NCBI GenBank assembly: GCA_045601425.1
Contig: JAZRZP010000026.1
Location: 62,001 to 126,000 of the forward strand
Origin: UBA1219 sp045601425
Lineage (GTDB): Bacteria; Bacteroidota; Bacteroidia; Bacteroidales; P3
Direction of reading: 5' to 3'
Length of the DNA: 64,000 bases
Within the stretch, counting starts at the first letter, position 1; every line of letters begins with the position of its first letter. Under the pieces are notes generated by a model. The model saw only the letters and a list, made by a program, of their open reading frames with translations. It was not told where the DNA came from and did not search any database. This document shows, piece by piece, positions 52,206-60,880 of the stretch. The position numbers and the translations under genes were made by a program.

Positions 52206-52805
52206 ATGAAAAGACTGATACTTGCATTCGTGGCAATGGTAATAGGAACAGTTGCTTATTCACAGGATTTCAATTTCGGGATGAAAGCTTCGGCAAACTT
52301 CTCACAGATAGACGGTGATGCTTATACGGGTTACAACAAAGTAGCCTTCAATTTCGGGATTCTCACGGAATATCCCCTGTCGGAACGGTTACGGGCACAT
52401 CTGGAGATAGGTTATTCGGGGAAAGGTGCACGCGATAACGGAGACAATACCACCATTGTAAGTCTCGGTTATGTGGAAATACCCCTGCTGTTGCATTTCG
52501 AGATTTCGGAAAAATTTGATGTCGGTGTCGGGCTGGTGCCTTCGGTTCTGGTTACGCATAAAACTACCGAAAACGGCAGCGACAACACAAGTCTCATAAA
52601 CAATACCAACGGCTACAACCGTTTTGAACTGCCTTATGCCGTAGATGCAAGATTCTGGTTCAATCCCCATTTCGGCATAAACGCGCGGTTTACTTATTCC
52701 TTGCTCAATATCAGAGAAGAAAAAATCTCAGGATCCAGAAAAGGCCTCCTTTCAACGGGACAGTTCAATAATGTGCTTTCGGCAGGTCTTATTTGGCGTA
52801 TGTAA
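52206..52805 (+). CDS. Small outer-membrane beta-barrel protein (PorT-like family)
   Basis: A 199-residue product with a signal peptide (to about VAYSQ) and an eight-strand-type barrel: FNFGMKASANFSQIDGD, FGILTEYPLSERLRAHLEIG, YVEIPLLLHFEI, KFDVGVGLVPSVLV, GINARFTYSLLNI, and a terminal strand NNVLSAGLIWRM. It fits the outer-membrane beta-barrel families annotated as PorT-family protein in Bacteroidota. True PorT/SprT of T9SS is longer, so direct involvement in secretion of the upstream giant protein is uncertain. It is separated from that gene by a terminator and has its own promoter. Confidence 0.72.
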   Translation: MKRLILAFVAMVIGTVAYSQDFNFGMKASANFSQIDGDAYTGYNKVAFNFGILTEYPLSERLRAHLEIGYSGKGARDNGDNTTIVSLGYVEIPLLLHFEISEKFDVGVGLVPSVLVTHKTTENGSDNTSLINNTNGYNRFELPYAVDARFWFNPHFGINARFTYSLLNIREEKISGSRKGLLSTGQFNNVLSAGLIWRM

Positions 52806-52846
52806 TTGCAGTTGAAACAGAATATTATAACTTAAAAAACATAATT

Positions 52847-53782
52847 ATGGAACATACTCGTTGTTTGATTATAGGTTCAGGTCCGGCAGGTTATACGGCA
52901 GGAATATATGCGTCACGAGCCGATTTGAAACCGATTCTTTATTCAGGTATCCAACCTGGCGGTCAGCTTACTATGACCACGGAGATAGAAAATTTCCCCG
53001 GCTACCCCAGCGGCGTTTCCGGCAATGAAATGATGGAAGATCTCCGCAAACAGGCCGAACGTTTCGGAACAGAAATACGCAGTGGAGTCATTACCGAGGC
53101 CGATCTGCAGCACAAGCCGTTCGTATGTACCGATGACAAAGGCAACATGATATCGGCGGATACAGTGATTATCGCAACGGGAGCATCGGCTCTGTGGACA
53201 GGGATGCCGTCGGAAAAGCGTTTTCGCGGGCAAGGTGTTTCGTGCTGTGCCACATGTGATGGATTCTTTTACAAAAATCAGGATGTCGCCGTAATAGGTG
53301 GAGGAGATACCGGTTGCGAAGATGCCGATTACCTGTCGAATCTCTGTCATAAGGTTTACCACATCATACGCAGGGATAAGATGAGAGCCTCAAAGGCAAT
53401 GCAGCGCAGGGTGCTCAACAATCCCAAGATAGAGGTTATTTGGAATCACTTGCCCGAAGAGATACTTGGCAACGACATAGATGGTGTTACCGGAGTGCGT
53501 ATCAGAAATCTGAAAACCGATGAGATGCGGGACATCCCCATATCGGGTTTCTTTGTTGCCATAGGCAGCAGGCCCAATACCGGAATTTTCGAACGTCAGC
53601 TCGATATGGACGAGAACGGCTACATCAAAGTAAAGGCACCGAGTTCGAGGACAAGCATAGAGGGGGTCTTTGCGGCCGGCGACGTGTGCAATCCTAATTA
53701 CAAACAGGCCATCGTGGCAGCCGGCAAAGGTGCCATAGCCGCAATTGATGCCGAACGATACCTCGCCGATCACAGAGAGTAG
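52847..53782 (+). CDS. trxB: Thioredoxin-disulfide reductase
   Basis: This FAD/NADPH flavoprotein reduces thioredoxin. The 311-residue product has the FAD site LIIGSGPAGYTAGIYASRA (8-26), GGQLTMTTEIENFPGYP, the redox centre CATC (134-137) within SCCATCDGFFYKN, the NADPH site VIGGGDTGCEDA, and the FAD-closing motif GVFAAGDVCNPNYKQAIVAA. The start at ATG 52847 places GSGPAG near residue 10 as in the family. An earlier in-frame codon would overlap the barrel gene. It lies 41 bases after the barrel gene and is likely cotranscribed. A terminator follows. Confidence 0.95.
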   Translation: MEHTRCLIIGSGPAGYTAGIYASRADLKPILYSGIQPGGQLTMTTEIENFPGYPSGVSGNEMMEDLRKQAERFGTEIRSGVITEADLQHKPFVCTDDKGNMISADTVIIATGASALWTGMPSEKRFRGQGVSCCATCDGFFYKNQDVAVIGGGDTGCEDADYLSNLCHKVYHIIRRDKMRASKAMQRRVLNNPKIEVIWNHLPEEILGNDIDGVTGVRIRNLKTDEMRDIPISGFFVAIGSRPNTGIFERQLDMDENGYIKVKAPSSRTSIEGVFAAGDVCNPNYKQAIVAAGKGAIAAIDAERYLADHRE

Positions 53783-53805
53783 GGGCAAGTGCTGCGTTTT
53801 TATTC

Positions 53806-53843
53806 AAAAGTCGTTGTAATACTGCTGTTACAGCGACTTTTTT
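53806..53843 (+). terminator. Intrinsic terminator after trxB
   Basis: AAGTCGTTGTAA and TTACAGCGACTT pair over 12 bp with one G-U, flanked by A and followed by a T-run. Confidence 0.88.
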
Positions 53844-53915
53844 GTTGCATTTACGGTACTTCAGGTGTCATTACTTTTTTCGAAGATAAAAAAATGAAAA
53901 AAACTTAAAAAATCC

Positions 53916-53946
53916 TTTGCAATTCGGAAAAAAAGTTGTAATTTTG
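53916..53946 (+). promoter_or_regulatory. Promoter of the OmpA-family gene
   Basis: TTTG (53916-53919), 19 bases, TAATTTTG (53939-53946). It lies about 50 bases before the ATG. Confidence 0.82.
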
Positions 53947-53995
53947 CAAATTGGAAGAAAGTTTTATTTTTTTAAAAACTAAATGTTTATGCCTT

Positions 53996-55300
53996 ATGAA
54001 AAAAGGATTGATTATATTTATTCTGTCATTGTTTGTGGTAGCCTGCCCGACATACGTTTATGGCCAGAAGAAGACTTCCAAGTCGAAAACGACCAAGACA
54101 ACCAAGAAAAAAGGCAAGAAAGCCAAAAACGAAAAACCAGCCATCGTTCTTACGGAATTGCCGTACAACAGCAACGACTGCCTGAATGCCATTGATTTGA
54201 AGCCGGATATCGCCTACGGTCCCACCACTGTTCCCAATGGTGGAGGAAAAGTTATGGAAATCGTCCGCAGCAAGGAAAATCCATATCTTTTTGAAATAGA
54301 ACACAACACAGTGTGGTTTAAGTTTCAGGTGCCGTACACAGGGAAACTGATTGTGGACATCAAGCCGCAGGACCCGAAGGACGATTACGACTTCGTGGTA
54401 TTCAAGTACACGGACCAGTATTTTTCCAATCATCTGATGAACAATAAGATAAAACCGCTGGTGGCAAATCTTTCCATGCCCGATTCTGCAATGAAGGGTG
54501 CTGTAGGGACATCGCTGACAGGCCGTTCGAAATTTATCGACAAAAATACTACCGACCCGAACTGCGCGGCCATCGACGTCATGAAGGACGAAGTTTATTA
54601 TCTTGTCGTTGACAAGCCGATTAACGGAGGAAGCGGATTTACGGCAAAGGTTTCGGTGAGCGTAGACTTCTTTACGCCGAAAGTGGTGTTCTTCGACCCG
54701 AAAATCCGCAAGAATGTTGATGTGGACATACTGCTTATCGAAAAAAATACCAACAACCGCGTGGTTTTGAAGAACTCCTCGTACAAGGGCGGAAAGATTT
54801 CTTTCGTTCCGAAATTCGACTATGTGATGTATGTGAAGAAAGACGGCTATTTTGCCATATACAAGGAATTCAACGCTGATATTTTCAAGGAGGATACCCT
54901 CATGAAGGTCACCATGAACAAGATTGAAAGAGGTTCCAAATTCGAGATTTCGGATATTTATTTCGAAGACGGGGAGACACAGCTTCTCGTCGAAGAATCG
55001 GCCAATTCGCTGAGTACATACGTGCAGATGCTGAAAGACCAGCCCGACGTATATTTTACACTGAAAGGTTATGTGGCTTCGTACGGTTTCGACGTTGACA
55101 AAGACGTGCAGACCTCGCTCGGCAGAGCCGAATCGGTGAAAAAGTATTTTGTCGACAACGGCATTGATGAGAACAGAATATGCGTGCAGGGAATGTCGAA
55201 AACCGAAATCAAGAAAGCCGCTTCGGAGGTTCTCAACAACAAGGGCAAGGCATTCAGCGAAGTGAAGATGGAAATAATAATAACAGGCAGAGAAAAATAA
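53996..55300 (+). CDS. OmpA-family peptidoglycan-binding protein
   Basis: A 434-residue exported protein. Signal peptide to about YVYGQ, then a Lys/Thr-rich linker (residues ~24-45), a beta-sandwich-like middle (NTVWFKFQVPYTGKLIVDIK, then DYDFVVFKYTD), and a C-terminal OmpA-like domain (~320-434: FEISDIYFEDGETQLLVEES, YFTLKGYVASYGFD, SLGRAESVKKYFVDNGID, RICVQGMSK). The L-x-RAxxVxxxL-like helix and the GYxxxxG loop fit peptidoglycan-binding OmpA domains, although the usual NxxLSxxRA motif is changed to TSLGRAESV. The protein probably ties the outer membrane to the cell wall. ATG 53996 is chosen because the signal peptide begins there. Confidence 0.82.
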   Translation: MKKGLIIFILSLFVVACPTYVYGQKKTSKSKTTKTTKKKGKKAKNEKPAIVLTELPYNSNDCLNAIDLKPDIAYGPTTVPNGGGKVMEIVRSKENPYLFEIEHNTVWFKFQVPYTGKLIVDIKPQDPKDDYDFVVFKYTDQYFSNHLMNNKIKPLVANLSMPDSAMKGAVGTSLTGRSKFIDKNTTDPNCAAIDVMKDEVYYLVVDKPINGGSGFTAKVSVSVDFFTPKVVFFDPKIRKNVDVDILLIEKNTNNRVVLKNSSYKGGKISFVPKFDYVMYVKKDGYFAIYKEFNADIFKEDTLMKVTMNKIERGSKFEISDIYFEDGETQLLVEESANSLSTYVQMLKDQPDVYFTLKGYVASYGFDVDKDVQTSLGRAESVKKYFVDNGIDENRICVQGMSKTEIKKAASEVLNNKGKAFSEVKMEIIITGREK

Positions 55301-55324
55301 GATTTGCTTATCCGATATTTTACA

Positions 55325-55357
55325 AGAGAGCGTTGTACAGACACTCTCTTTTTTTTA
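55325..55357 (+). terminator. Possible intrinsic terminator after the OmpA-family gene
   Basis: AGAGAG and CTCTCT pair around a 13-base loop and run into a stretch of T. The stem is short, so it is weak at best. Confidence 0.45.
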
Positions 55358-55370
55358 CTGAAAACATATT

Positions 55371-56975
55371 ATGCTGAAACTGAAGAAAATACCCCATACA
55401 TTTACAATAGTGTTCTTTCTGATACTGTTTGCCTCGGTGCTGACGTGGATTATACCCGGAGGGGAGTTTGAACGTAAAACGACAGATGTGAACGGCTCGC
55501 AACGCGAGGTGGTGGTGAATGATTCGTTCCACTACGTCGACAGCCAGCCGCAGACATGGCAGATATTCTCGTCGTTTTTCAACGGATTCGTGGACAAGGC
55601 CGACATAATAGTGTTCATACTGATGGTTGGCGGAGCATTCTGGATACTGAACAACAGCAAGGCCATCGACATCGGGGTGATGACGTTTCTGCGAAAGGTT
55701 ACCAGACTGCAGAAATACCGTTTTTTTCAGAAGATAGGGGTGAATAATCTTATTCTTACGCTTATAATGCTGATGTTCAGTGTGTTCGGTGCTGTGTTCG
55801 GAATGAGCGAGGAGACGATTGCCTTTGTGGTCATATTCATACCACTTTCCATTTCGATGGGATATGATTCCATTGTGGGAGTGTGCATCTGCTACATGGC
55901 TGCCCACATAGGATTTGCGGGTGCCATATTGAATCCGTTCACCATAGGCATTGCGCAGGGCATTGCCGAACTGCCTATTTTTTCGGGCATGGAGTACAGG
56001 ATATTCTGCTGGCTGATACTCACGGTGATAGGTATTGCCTTTGTGCTCTGGTATGCTGGAAGGGTGAAGAAAAATCCCGAGAAGTCGCCGATGTACAGAC
56101 TCGACGCCTATTGGCGCAACAGGGCTGAAGAGCAGGAAAAAGAAGGGGTGGTGTATCACACTCCGAAGTCGGCGTGGGTAGTGTGGGTATTTCTTACAGC
56201 CGTGATGACCTGCTTTGCCGTTGCGGACCCGTTCACGACAATAACCGTTGGCGAGGCTTCGGTGTCGGTGTGCATGCTTCCTGTTCTGGCAGGTCTGTTT
56301 GCCGTAACCGGATTCCTTGCCTTGCGGAAGTCGGTGCATTTTTTTATATTGGACCTGCTGTTTTTCACCATTTTCTACCTTGTGACGGGGGTGTTGGGCT
56401 ACGACTGGTACATAATGGAAATATCGGCACTTTTTCTGGCGATGGGTATATTTTCGGGTATAGCCAACAGCAAGGGTGCCGACGACATAGCCAAGCTTTT
56501 TCTCGAAGGTGCCAAGGATATAATGAGTGCGGCATTGGTTGTAGGGCTTGCGAGCGGCATAATATTCATCCTGAAGGACGGGAAAGTGATAGATACGATA
56601 CTTTTCGGGCTTACCGGTTCGCTTTCGGCATTGGGTGAAACGGCTTCGGTAGGGGTGATGTACCTGTTCCAGACGCTGCTGAACCTCATAATGCCTTCCG
56701 GCTCGGCAAAGGCGGCGCTCACGATGCCCATAATGGCACAGTTTGCCGACCTGATAGACGTGTCGCGGCAGACAACGGTGCTGGCATTCCAGTTCGGCGA
56801 CGGTTTTACGAACATGATAACCCCGACTTCGGGCGTTTTGATTGGGTGTCTCGGAGTGGCAAAGATACCTTACGGGACGTGGGTGAAATGGGTGTGGAAG
56901 TTCATCGTGTTTCTCATAGTAATCGGTTTTCTGCTTCTGCTACCAACATTGTTCATGCAGTTTCCGGGGTTTTAG
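55371..56975 (+). CDS. YfcC/DcuC-family inner-membrane transporter
   Basis: A 534-residue, roughly 12-helix protein of the YfcC group within the DcuC (C4-dicarboxylate/short-chain carrier) superfamily. Seen: N-terminal IPHTFTIVFFLILFASVLTW followed by IIPGGEF, the loop GVNNLILTLIMLMFSVFGA with GMSEETIAF, MAAHIGFAGAILNPFTIGIA, and the late repeat IMPSGSAKAALTMPIM and GDGFTNMITPTSGVLIG. These inverted-repeat serine/proline loops form the substrate site in the superfamily. The substrate (dicarboxylate, basic amino acid or short-chain acid) cannot be told. It follows the OmpA gene by 70 bases. Confidence 0.85.
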   Translation: MLKLKKIPHTFTIVFFLILFASVLTWIIPGGEFERKTTDVNGSQREVVVNDSFHYVDSQPQTWQIFSSFFNGFVDKADIIVFILMVGGAFWILNNSKAIDIGVMTFLRKVTRLQKYRFFQKIGVNNLILTLIMLMFSVFGAVFGMSEETIAFVVIFIPLSISMGYDSIVGVCICYMAAHIGFAGAILNPFTIGIAQGIAELPIFSGMEYRIFCWLILTVIGIAFVLWYAGRVKKNPEKSPMYRLDAYWRNRAEEQEKEGVVYHTPKSAWVVWVFLTAVMTCFAVADPFTTITVGEASVSVCMLPVLAGLFAVTGFLALRKSVHFFILDLLFFTIFYLVTGVLGYDWYIMEISALFLAMGIFSGIANSKGADDIAKLFLEGAKDIMSAALVVGLASGIIFILKDGKVIDTILFGLTGSLSALGETASVGVMYLFQTLLNLIMPSGSAKAALTMPIMAQFADLIDVSRQTTVLAFQFGDGFTNMITPTSGVLIGCLGVAKIPYGTWVKWVWKFIVFLIVIGFLLLLPTLFMQFPGF

Positions 56976-57091
56976 AAAGCAAAAAAAATGTGCCCGACGT
57001 CATTTTTTTATGAAAAAGAGCTTTTTTTATGAAAAATAGTATCTTGTAATATGTTGGGAATCAATATTTTGACAAATTAAAGCGTTTTTTA

Positions 57092-57123
57092 TTTTGCATA
57101 TTGAAAAAAAAACACTAAATTTG
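57092..57123 (+). promoter_or_regulatory. Promoter of ssb
   Basis: TTTTG (57092-57096), 19 bases, TAAATTTG (57116-57123). It leaves a leader of about 70 bases. Confidence 0.82.
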
Positions 57124-57199
57124 TAAGATATTTCACAGCCTTTAAGGATTTGAAATAGACGAAAATAAACGGTATTTATGAACTAAAAATGTTTGAACT

Positions 57200-57625
57200 A
57201 TGGTAGGAGTAAATAAAGTAATACTGATAGGAAATTTGGGAAAAGATCCGGAAATAATCACTTTTGACACAGCCAAGAAAGCAACTTTTCCCTTGGCAAC
57301 CACGGAGTATTACAAGAACAAGGAAGGTCAGCGGGTAGAGCAGACCGAGTGGCATAACATTGTTTGCTGGAGAGGTCTGGCCGAGATTTCCGAGAAAATT
57401 CTGAAAAAAGGTTCCCAGATATATGTGGAAGGGAAACTCCGCTCGCGCTCTTGGGAAGACAAGGAAGGTAACAAACGTTATATCACCGAGGTTCTGGCAG
57501 ACAATTTCACTGTTCTGGCAAACAAGAATCATCCGGACAACAGTCAGGAAGCAGAGCCTGTGGCCATCGACGACCTTGATGCAGTACTGAACGACAAGGA
57601 CCAGCTTGAGACTTTGCCTTTCTGA
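57200..57625 (+). CDS. ssb: Single-stranded DNA-binding protein
   Basis: SSB coats single-stranded DNA in replication and repair. The 141-residue product has the OB fold (VNKVILIGNLGKDPEI, EWHNIVCWRGLAEI, ILKKGSQIYVEGKLRSRSW, RYITEVLADNFTVL), a short acidic linker and the partner-binding tail ending LPF. Length is typical for Bacteroidota SSB. Single-gene unit between its own promoter and terminator. Confidence 0.96.
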   Translation: MVGVNKVILIGNLGKDPEIITFDTAKKATFPLATTEYYKNKEGQRVEQTEWHNIVCWRGLAEISEKILKKGSQIYVEGKLRSRSWEDKEGNKRYITEVLADNFTVLANKNHPDNSQEAEPVAIDDLDAVLNDKDQLETLPF

Positions 57626-57662
57626 TGACGGGAAAAAGTCAGATAAGTTTTTTTGAATAACG

Positions 57663-57691
57663 GCATCGCCTTCGGCGATGCTTTTTTTTTT
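57663..57691 (+). terminator. Intrinsic terminator of ssb
   Basis: A perfect 8-bp stem GCATCGCC/GGCGATGC with a 3-base TTC loop is followed by ten T. Confidence 0.93.
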
Positions 57692-57708
57692 GCGGTAATG
57701 TAAAAATG

Positions 57709-57743
57709 AAAAAACAACAGCCGGCGAAACTGACCGCCGGCTG
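57709..57743 (-). terminator. Intrinsic terminator of the WG-repeat gene
   Basis: CAGCCGGCG and CGCCGGCTG form a perfect 9-bp stem with an 8-base loop. On the minus strand it is followed by TTG and then a T-run. It lies 25 bases past the stop codon and faces the ssb terminator. Confidence 0.88.
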
Positions 57744-57767
57744 CTTTGATTTGTCCGTCAGGGCAAT

Positions 57768-60700
57768 CTAACGGGATATTCCTGCGGTTGATTCGTGGCT
57801 GCAGGGAACCGTTATTTTCCCTTTTGAATCGGCAACGCCCCATTTGCCTTTCTGCTTCACGAAGAACGACGAGCCGTCGCGTTTTGTGATTTCCTCATAG
57901 GCAATGGGAAGTACGAGTTTCCCGCTTCCGTCAAGCAAACCGAAGTGTTTCTTATACGAAACTTTGAAAAAGTTTCCGAATGCTTCGACTTTGTCAAGTT
58001 TGTAAGTAGGAGCAAGGATGGTGTTGCCTGCGGCTCCGACAATGCCCCACTTCTTGCCGTCCTTTACTGCGTAGAAGTTCTTTACAGGCACTATTTCCGT
58101 GTATTTGCAGGAAATAGCACCTTTTGCATTGATTGCACCCCACTTGCCGTTCTGTTTCATGAGGATGTTGCTGTTGGTTGTTGCTATACTGTCAAATTCG
58201 CATTTGAGTATAGTTTTTCCGTTGTCTGTCAGTACACCGTATTTCCCGTTTTTTACAAGCATTAAATAGCCTTTGTTGAGAGCGGTTATACGCTGGTATT
58301 CGCATGGAAGGTATGTATTGAATTCAGATGTGAGAAGTCCATAGTTTGCAGATTTTTTTATGAGGAGGTATTTGTTGGAAAAATTCGATATAGAGTCGTA
58401 TTCGCACGGAAGCAGAATTTCTCCTTGTGAATTTATGATGCCGAATTTGTCTTTTGCACGAAGCCGGTATATCTCGGACGAAATTTTATTGAACGAGATT
58501 TCATTTGGTGCATATTTGCAGGGGATGATTTCTTTGCCATCTGAATTTATAAGTCCACATTTGCCGTCCTGTTTGACGAAGAATAGATTGTTCTCATTGA
58601 TGTAGTTAAATTCAAATGGTTTTATTTCATCGTACTTGCGGGGGAGAATCTCTCCGCCGGAGGAACTTATGACACCCCATTTGCCGTTGAGTCTGTGATA
58701 TAAGTAGCCCTTTTTGTAAACGATTTCGCTGGTGTCGTATTTACAGGGAAGGATTTCTTCACCATCGGAGTTAATGACGCCCCATTTGCCGTTTTGTTTA
58801 ACCAAGAAAGAATTATAATACCATTCGTCATTTTTGGTTTGTTTTATCTCATCGTACTTGCAGGGGAGAATCTGTTTCCCATTGGAGCCAATGATGCCCC
58901 ATTTGCCGTTGACTTTGTGCAAGAAGTGGCCGTTATTGTAAACGATTTCGCTGGTGTCGTATTTACAGGGGAGAATCTGTTTCCAGATTTCTTTGTTTTC
59001 ACTATTTTCAACAGTCCGTTCTTGTTTTGCAACAACACCCCATTGGCCATTCTGGTTGACGAAGAAAGCATTGTCAAATGTGATTGGTCTTATTTTATCG
59101 TACTTGTAGGGGAGAATTTGTTTCCAGATTTCTTTGCTTTCACCAGTTTTTTCATTATATTGAGTTTGTTTTGCAACTACACCCCACTTGCCGTTCTGTC
59201 GAACTTTTAAAATGGGTTCATAGCCACTGCTTTCAACTGCAATTTCCTCATATTCGCAGGGGAGAATTTGTGTACAAATGGCTTCTGACCAGATGTGATT
59301 TTCATTATCCCAATAAAATTCGTAATCCTCTTCGTTGAGTTGTACAGTTATTGCACCCCATTTGCCGTTGAGTTTTATTTTAAAAAAACTCTGTTCGGGA
59401 TAATAACCAGAAATATCAAAATGCTCATTTTGTGTAAATATTTCATCATATTTACATGGAATAATTTGTTTGCCTGCAGGATTGATAACTCCCCATTTGT
59501 TGTTCTGTTGTACAATGACATGGCAGTTAACGTGTTCTCTACACCAGATTAATTCATGTCCAGCTATATATGCTTTTTTGAGGTTATCGTATTGACAGGG
59601 AACGATTTGTTCCCCTAAGATACCCCATTTGCCGTTTTGTTTGACGGCGAAATCAAAATAACCAATACCACGGCCGGGTCCAGCCCCGGCTACGAAATCT
59701 TCTAGTGTGGTTATGTCATCATATTCGCATGGAATGATTTGTATTAGGGACACTTTGTTATTGCTGGCAGTTTCTGCATATAATACGCCCCATTTGTTGT
59801 CCTCTTTTACCATAAATTCAGATGATGCAGTACCTTCTTCGTCACATGGGAATGTTCTGATATCATCATATTTACAGATGAGAATTTCCTTGCCGTCGAA
59901 ACTTATGACTCCCCATTTACCGTTGACTTTGTGCAAGAAGTGGCCGTTTTTGTAAATGATTTCGCTGGAGTCGTACTTGCATGGGAGAATCTGTTTCCAG
60001 ATTTCTTTGTTTTCACTATTTTCAACAGTCTGTTCTTGTTTTGCAACAACACCCCATTGACCATTCTGTTTGACCATGAAAGCGTTGTCAAATGTATAGC
60101 TTCCATACTCAGTATGTCCGATTGGTCTTATTTCGTCATATTTGAATGGTAGAATCTGTTTGCCGTCGGAGTGAATGACGCCCCATTTGCCGTTCTGGTT
60201 AACACTGAACATGTTTGAGAGTGTTTCTCCTTCTTCTCCTTGTTCAAAAGAAGTTGTTTCGCTTATTCCGGTTATTTCATCATATTTATGTGGTATTATT
60301 TCTCCATCAAAAGCAACGACACCCCATTTGCCATTCTCTTGATGTACAATAAATGGACTATCGTAAGTGTTCTCGTTACTTACCATTTTGAATTCGGCAG
60401 GTCTATCCATTGTTAAATCACCACAAATCAAATCATATTTGAACGGCAAGATGATTTTCCCATTCCGGGTTACAAATCCCCATTTCCCGTTTTTCTTCAC
60501 CCAACCTGGGATTGGGCTATAATACATGCTGGCATATTCGGGACTGAGAAATTCGGAACACGAACCTTCAAAAAAAGAAGGCGCATCCAGTGTCGTTACC
60601 ACAAAACTACCTCTTGTGGCACCACATTCGCGACCAAAACTCACCTCATAAGCAAGTATAGACGAGTATTCGACGGGTGTCGTGGATTTGCCGGATTTAT

Positions 60701-60824
60701 TGATAAATCCGAATTTACCATTCTTGATAATTACGGAGCTGTCATTGTATACTCCGTTTCCATTCTGCGAGAATCCGCAAAAAAACATCGCAGTGAGGGC
60801 TACTAACAAAAGAACTTTTTTCAT
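57768..60824 (-). CDS. Secreted WG-repeat protein (about 23 repeats)
   Basis: A 1,018-residue exported protein: signal peptide to about CGFSQ, then nothing but WG (KWG) repeats of ~35-55 residues with core NGKWGVIxxDGKQILPCKYDEI. I count about 23, some diverged to FG, YG or CG near the ends. WG repeats are thought to form beta-rich solenoids or propeller-like units. Function is unknown, with roles in surface recognition or toxin-like systems suggested for other members. Several units carry an insert (QTVENSENKEIWKQILPCKY). Internal segments are nearly identical at DNA level (58911-59080 and 59925-60094). The gene lies behind a long structured leader with a possible terminator, with no nearer promoter. 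Confidence 0.88.
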   Translation of the reverse strand: MKKVLLLVALTAMFFCGFSQNGNGVYNDSSVIIKNGKFGFINKSGKSTTPVEYSSILAYEVSFGRECGATRGSFVVTTLDAPSFFEGSCSEFLSPEYASMYYSPIPGWVKKNGKWGFVTRNGKIILPFKYDLICGDLTMDRPAEFKMVSNENTYDSPFIVHQENGKWGVVAFDGEIIPHKYDEITGISETTSFEQGEEGETLSNMFSVNQNGKWGVIHSDGKQILPFKYDEIRPIGHTEYGSYTFDNAFMVKQNGQWGVVAKQEQTVENSENKEIWKQILPCKYDSSEIIYKNGHFLHKVNGKWGVISFDGKEILICKYDDIRTFPCDEEGTASSEFMVKEDNKWGVLYAETASNNKVSLIQIIPCEYDDITTLEDFVAGAGPGRGIGYFDFAVKQNGKWGILGEQIVPCQYDNLKKAYIAGHELIWCREHVNCHVIVQQNNKWGVINPAGKQIIPCKYDEIFTQNEHFDISGYYPEQSFFKIKLNGKWGAITVQLNEEDYEFYWDNENHIWSEAICTQILPCEYEEIAVESSGYEPILKVRQNGKWGVVAKQTQYNEKTGESKEIWKQILPYKYDKIRPITFDNAFFVNQNGQWGVVAKQERTVENSENKEIWKQILPCKYDTSEIVYNNGHFLHKVNGKWGIIGSNGKQILPCKYDEIKQTKNDEWYYNSFLVKQNGKWGVINSDGEEILPCKYDTSEIVYKKGYLYHRLNGKWGVISSSGGEILPRKYDEIKPFEFNYINENNLFFVKQDGKCGLINSDGKEIIPCKYAPNEISFNKISSEIYRLRAKDKFGIINSQGEILLPCEYDSISNFSNKYLLIKKSANYGLLTSEFNTYLPCEYQRITALNKGYLMLVKNGKYGVLTDNGKTILKCEFDSIATTNSNILMKQNGKWGAINAKGAISCKYTEIVPVKNFYAVKDGKKWGIVGAAGNTILAPTYKLDKVEAFGNFFKVSYKKHFGLLDGSGKLVLPIAYEEITKRDGSSFFVKQKGKWGVADSKGKITVPCSHESTAGISR
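58911..59080 (-). repeat. Internal duplication in the WG gene, copy 1
   Basis: About 170 bases that recur at a constant offset of 1,014 bases (338 codons), with roughly nine in ten positions identical by eye, including third codon positions. Confidence 0.75.
59925..60094 (-). repeat. Internal duplication in the WG gene, copy 2
   Basis: Partner of the copy at 58911-59080. Both encode two WG units plus the ENSENKEIWKQ insert, which indicates recent segmental duplication or gene conversion within the array. Confidence 0.75.
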
Positions 60825-60880
60825 TGTTTTAATTTTTATGATTATTATAAAGTTTTAATCTGTTTTTGTGAATATATAAT

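Noticed and set aside
52043..52318. 91-codon plus-strand frame spanning the end of the giant gene and the start of the barrel gene.
   Set aside because: It runs through the terminator and promoter and overlaps two better supported genes.
55320..56339. 339-codon minus-strand frame opposite the YfcC-type transporter.
   Set aside because: Composition is that of an antisense shadow (His/Tyr/Arg-rich), and the plus strand has a clear 12-helix transporter.
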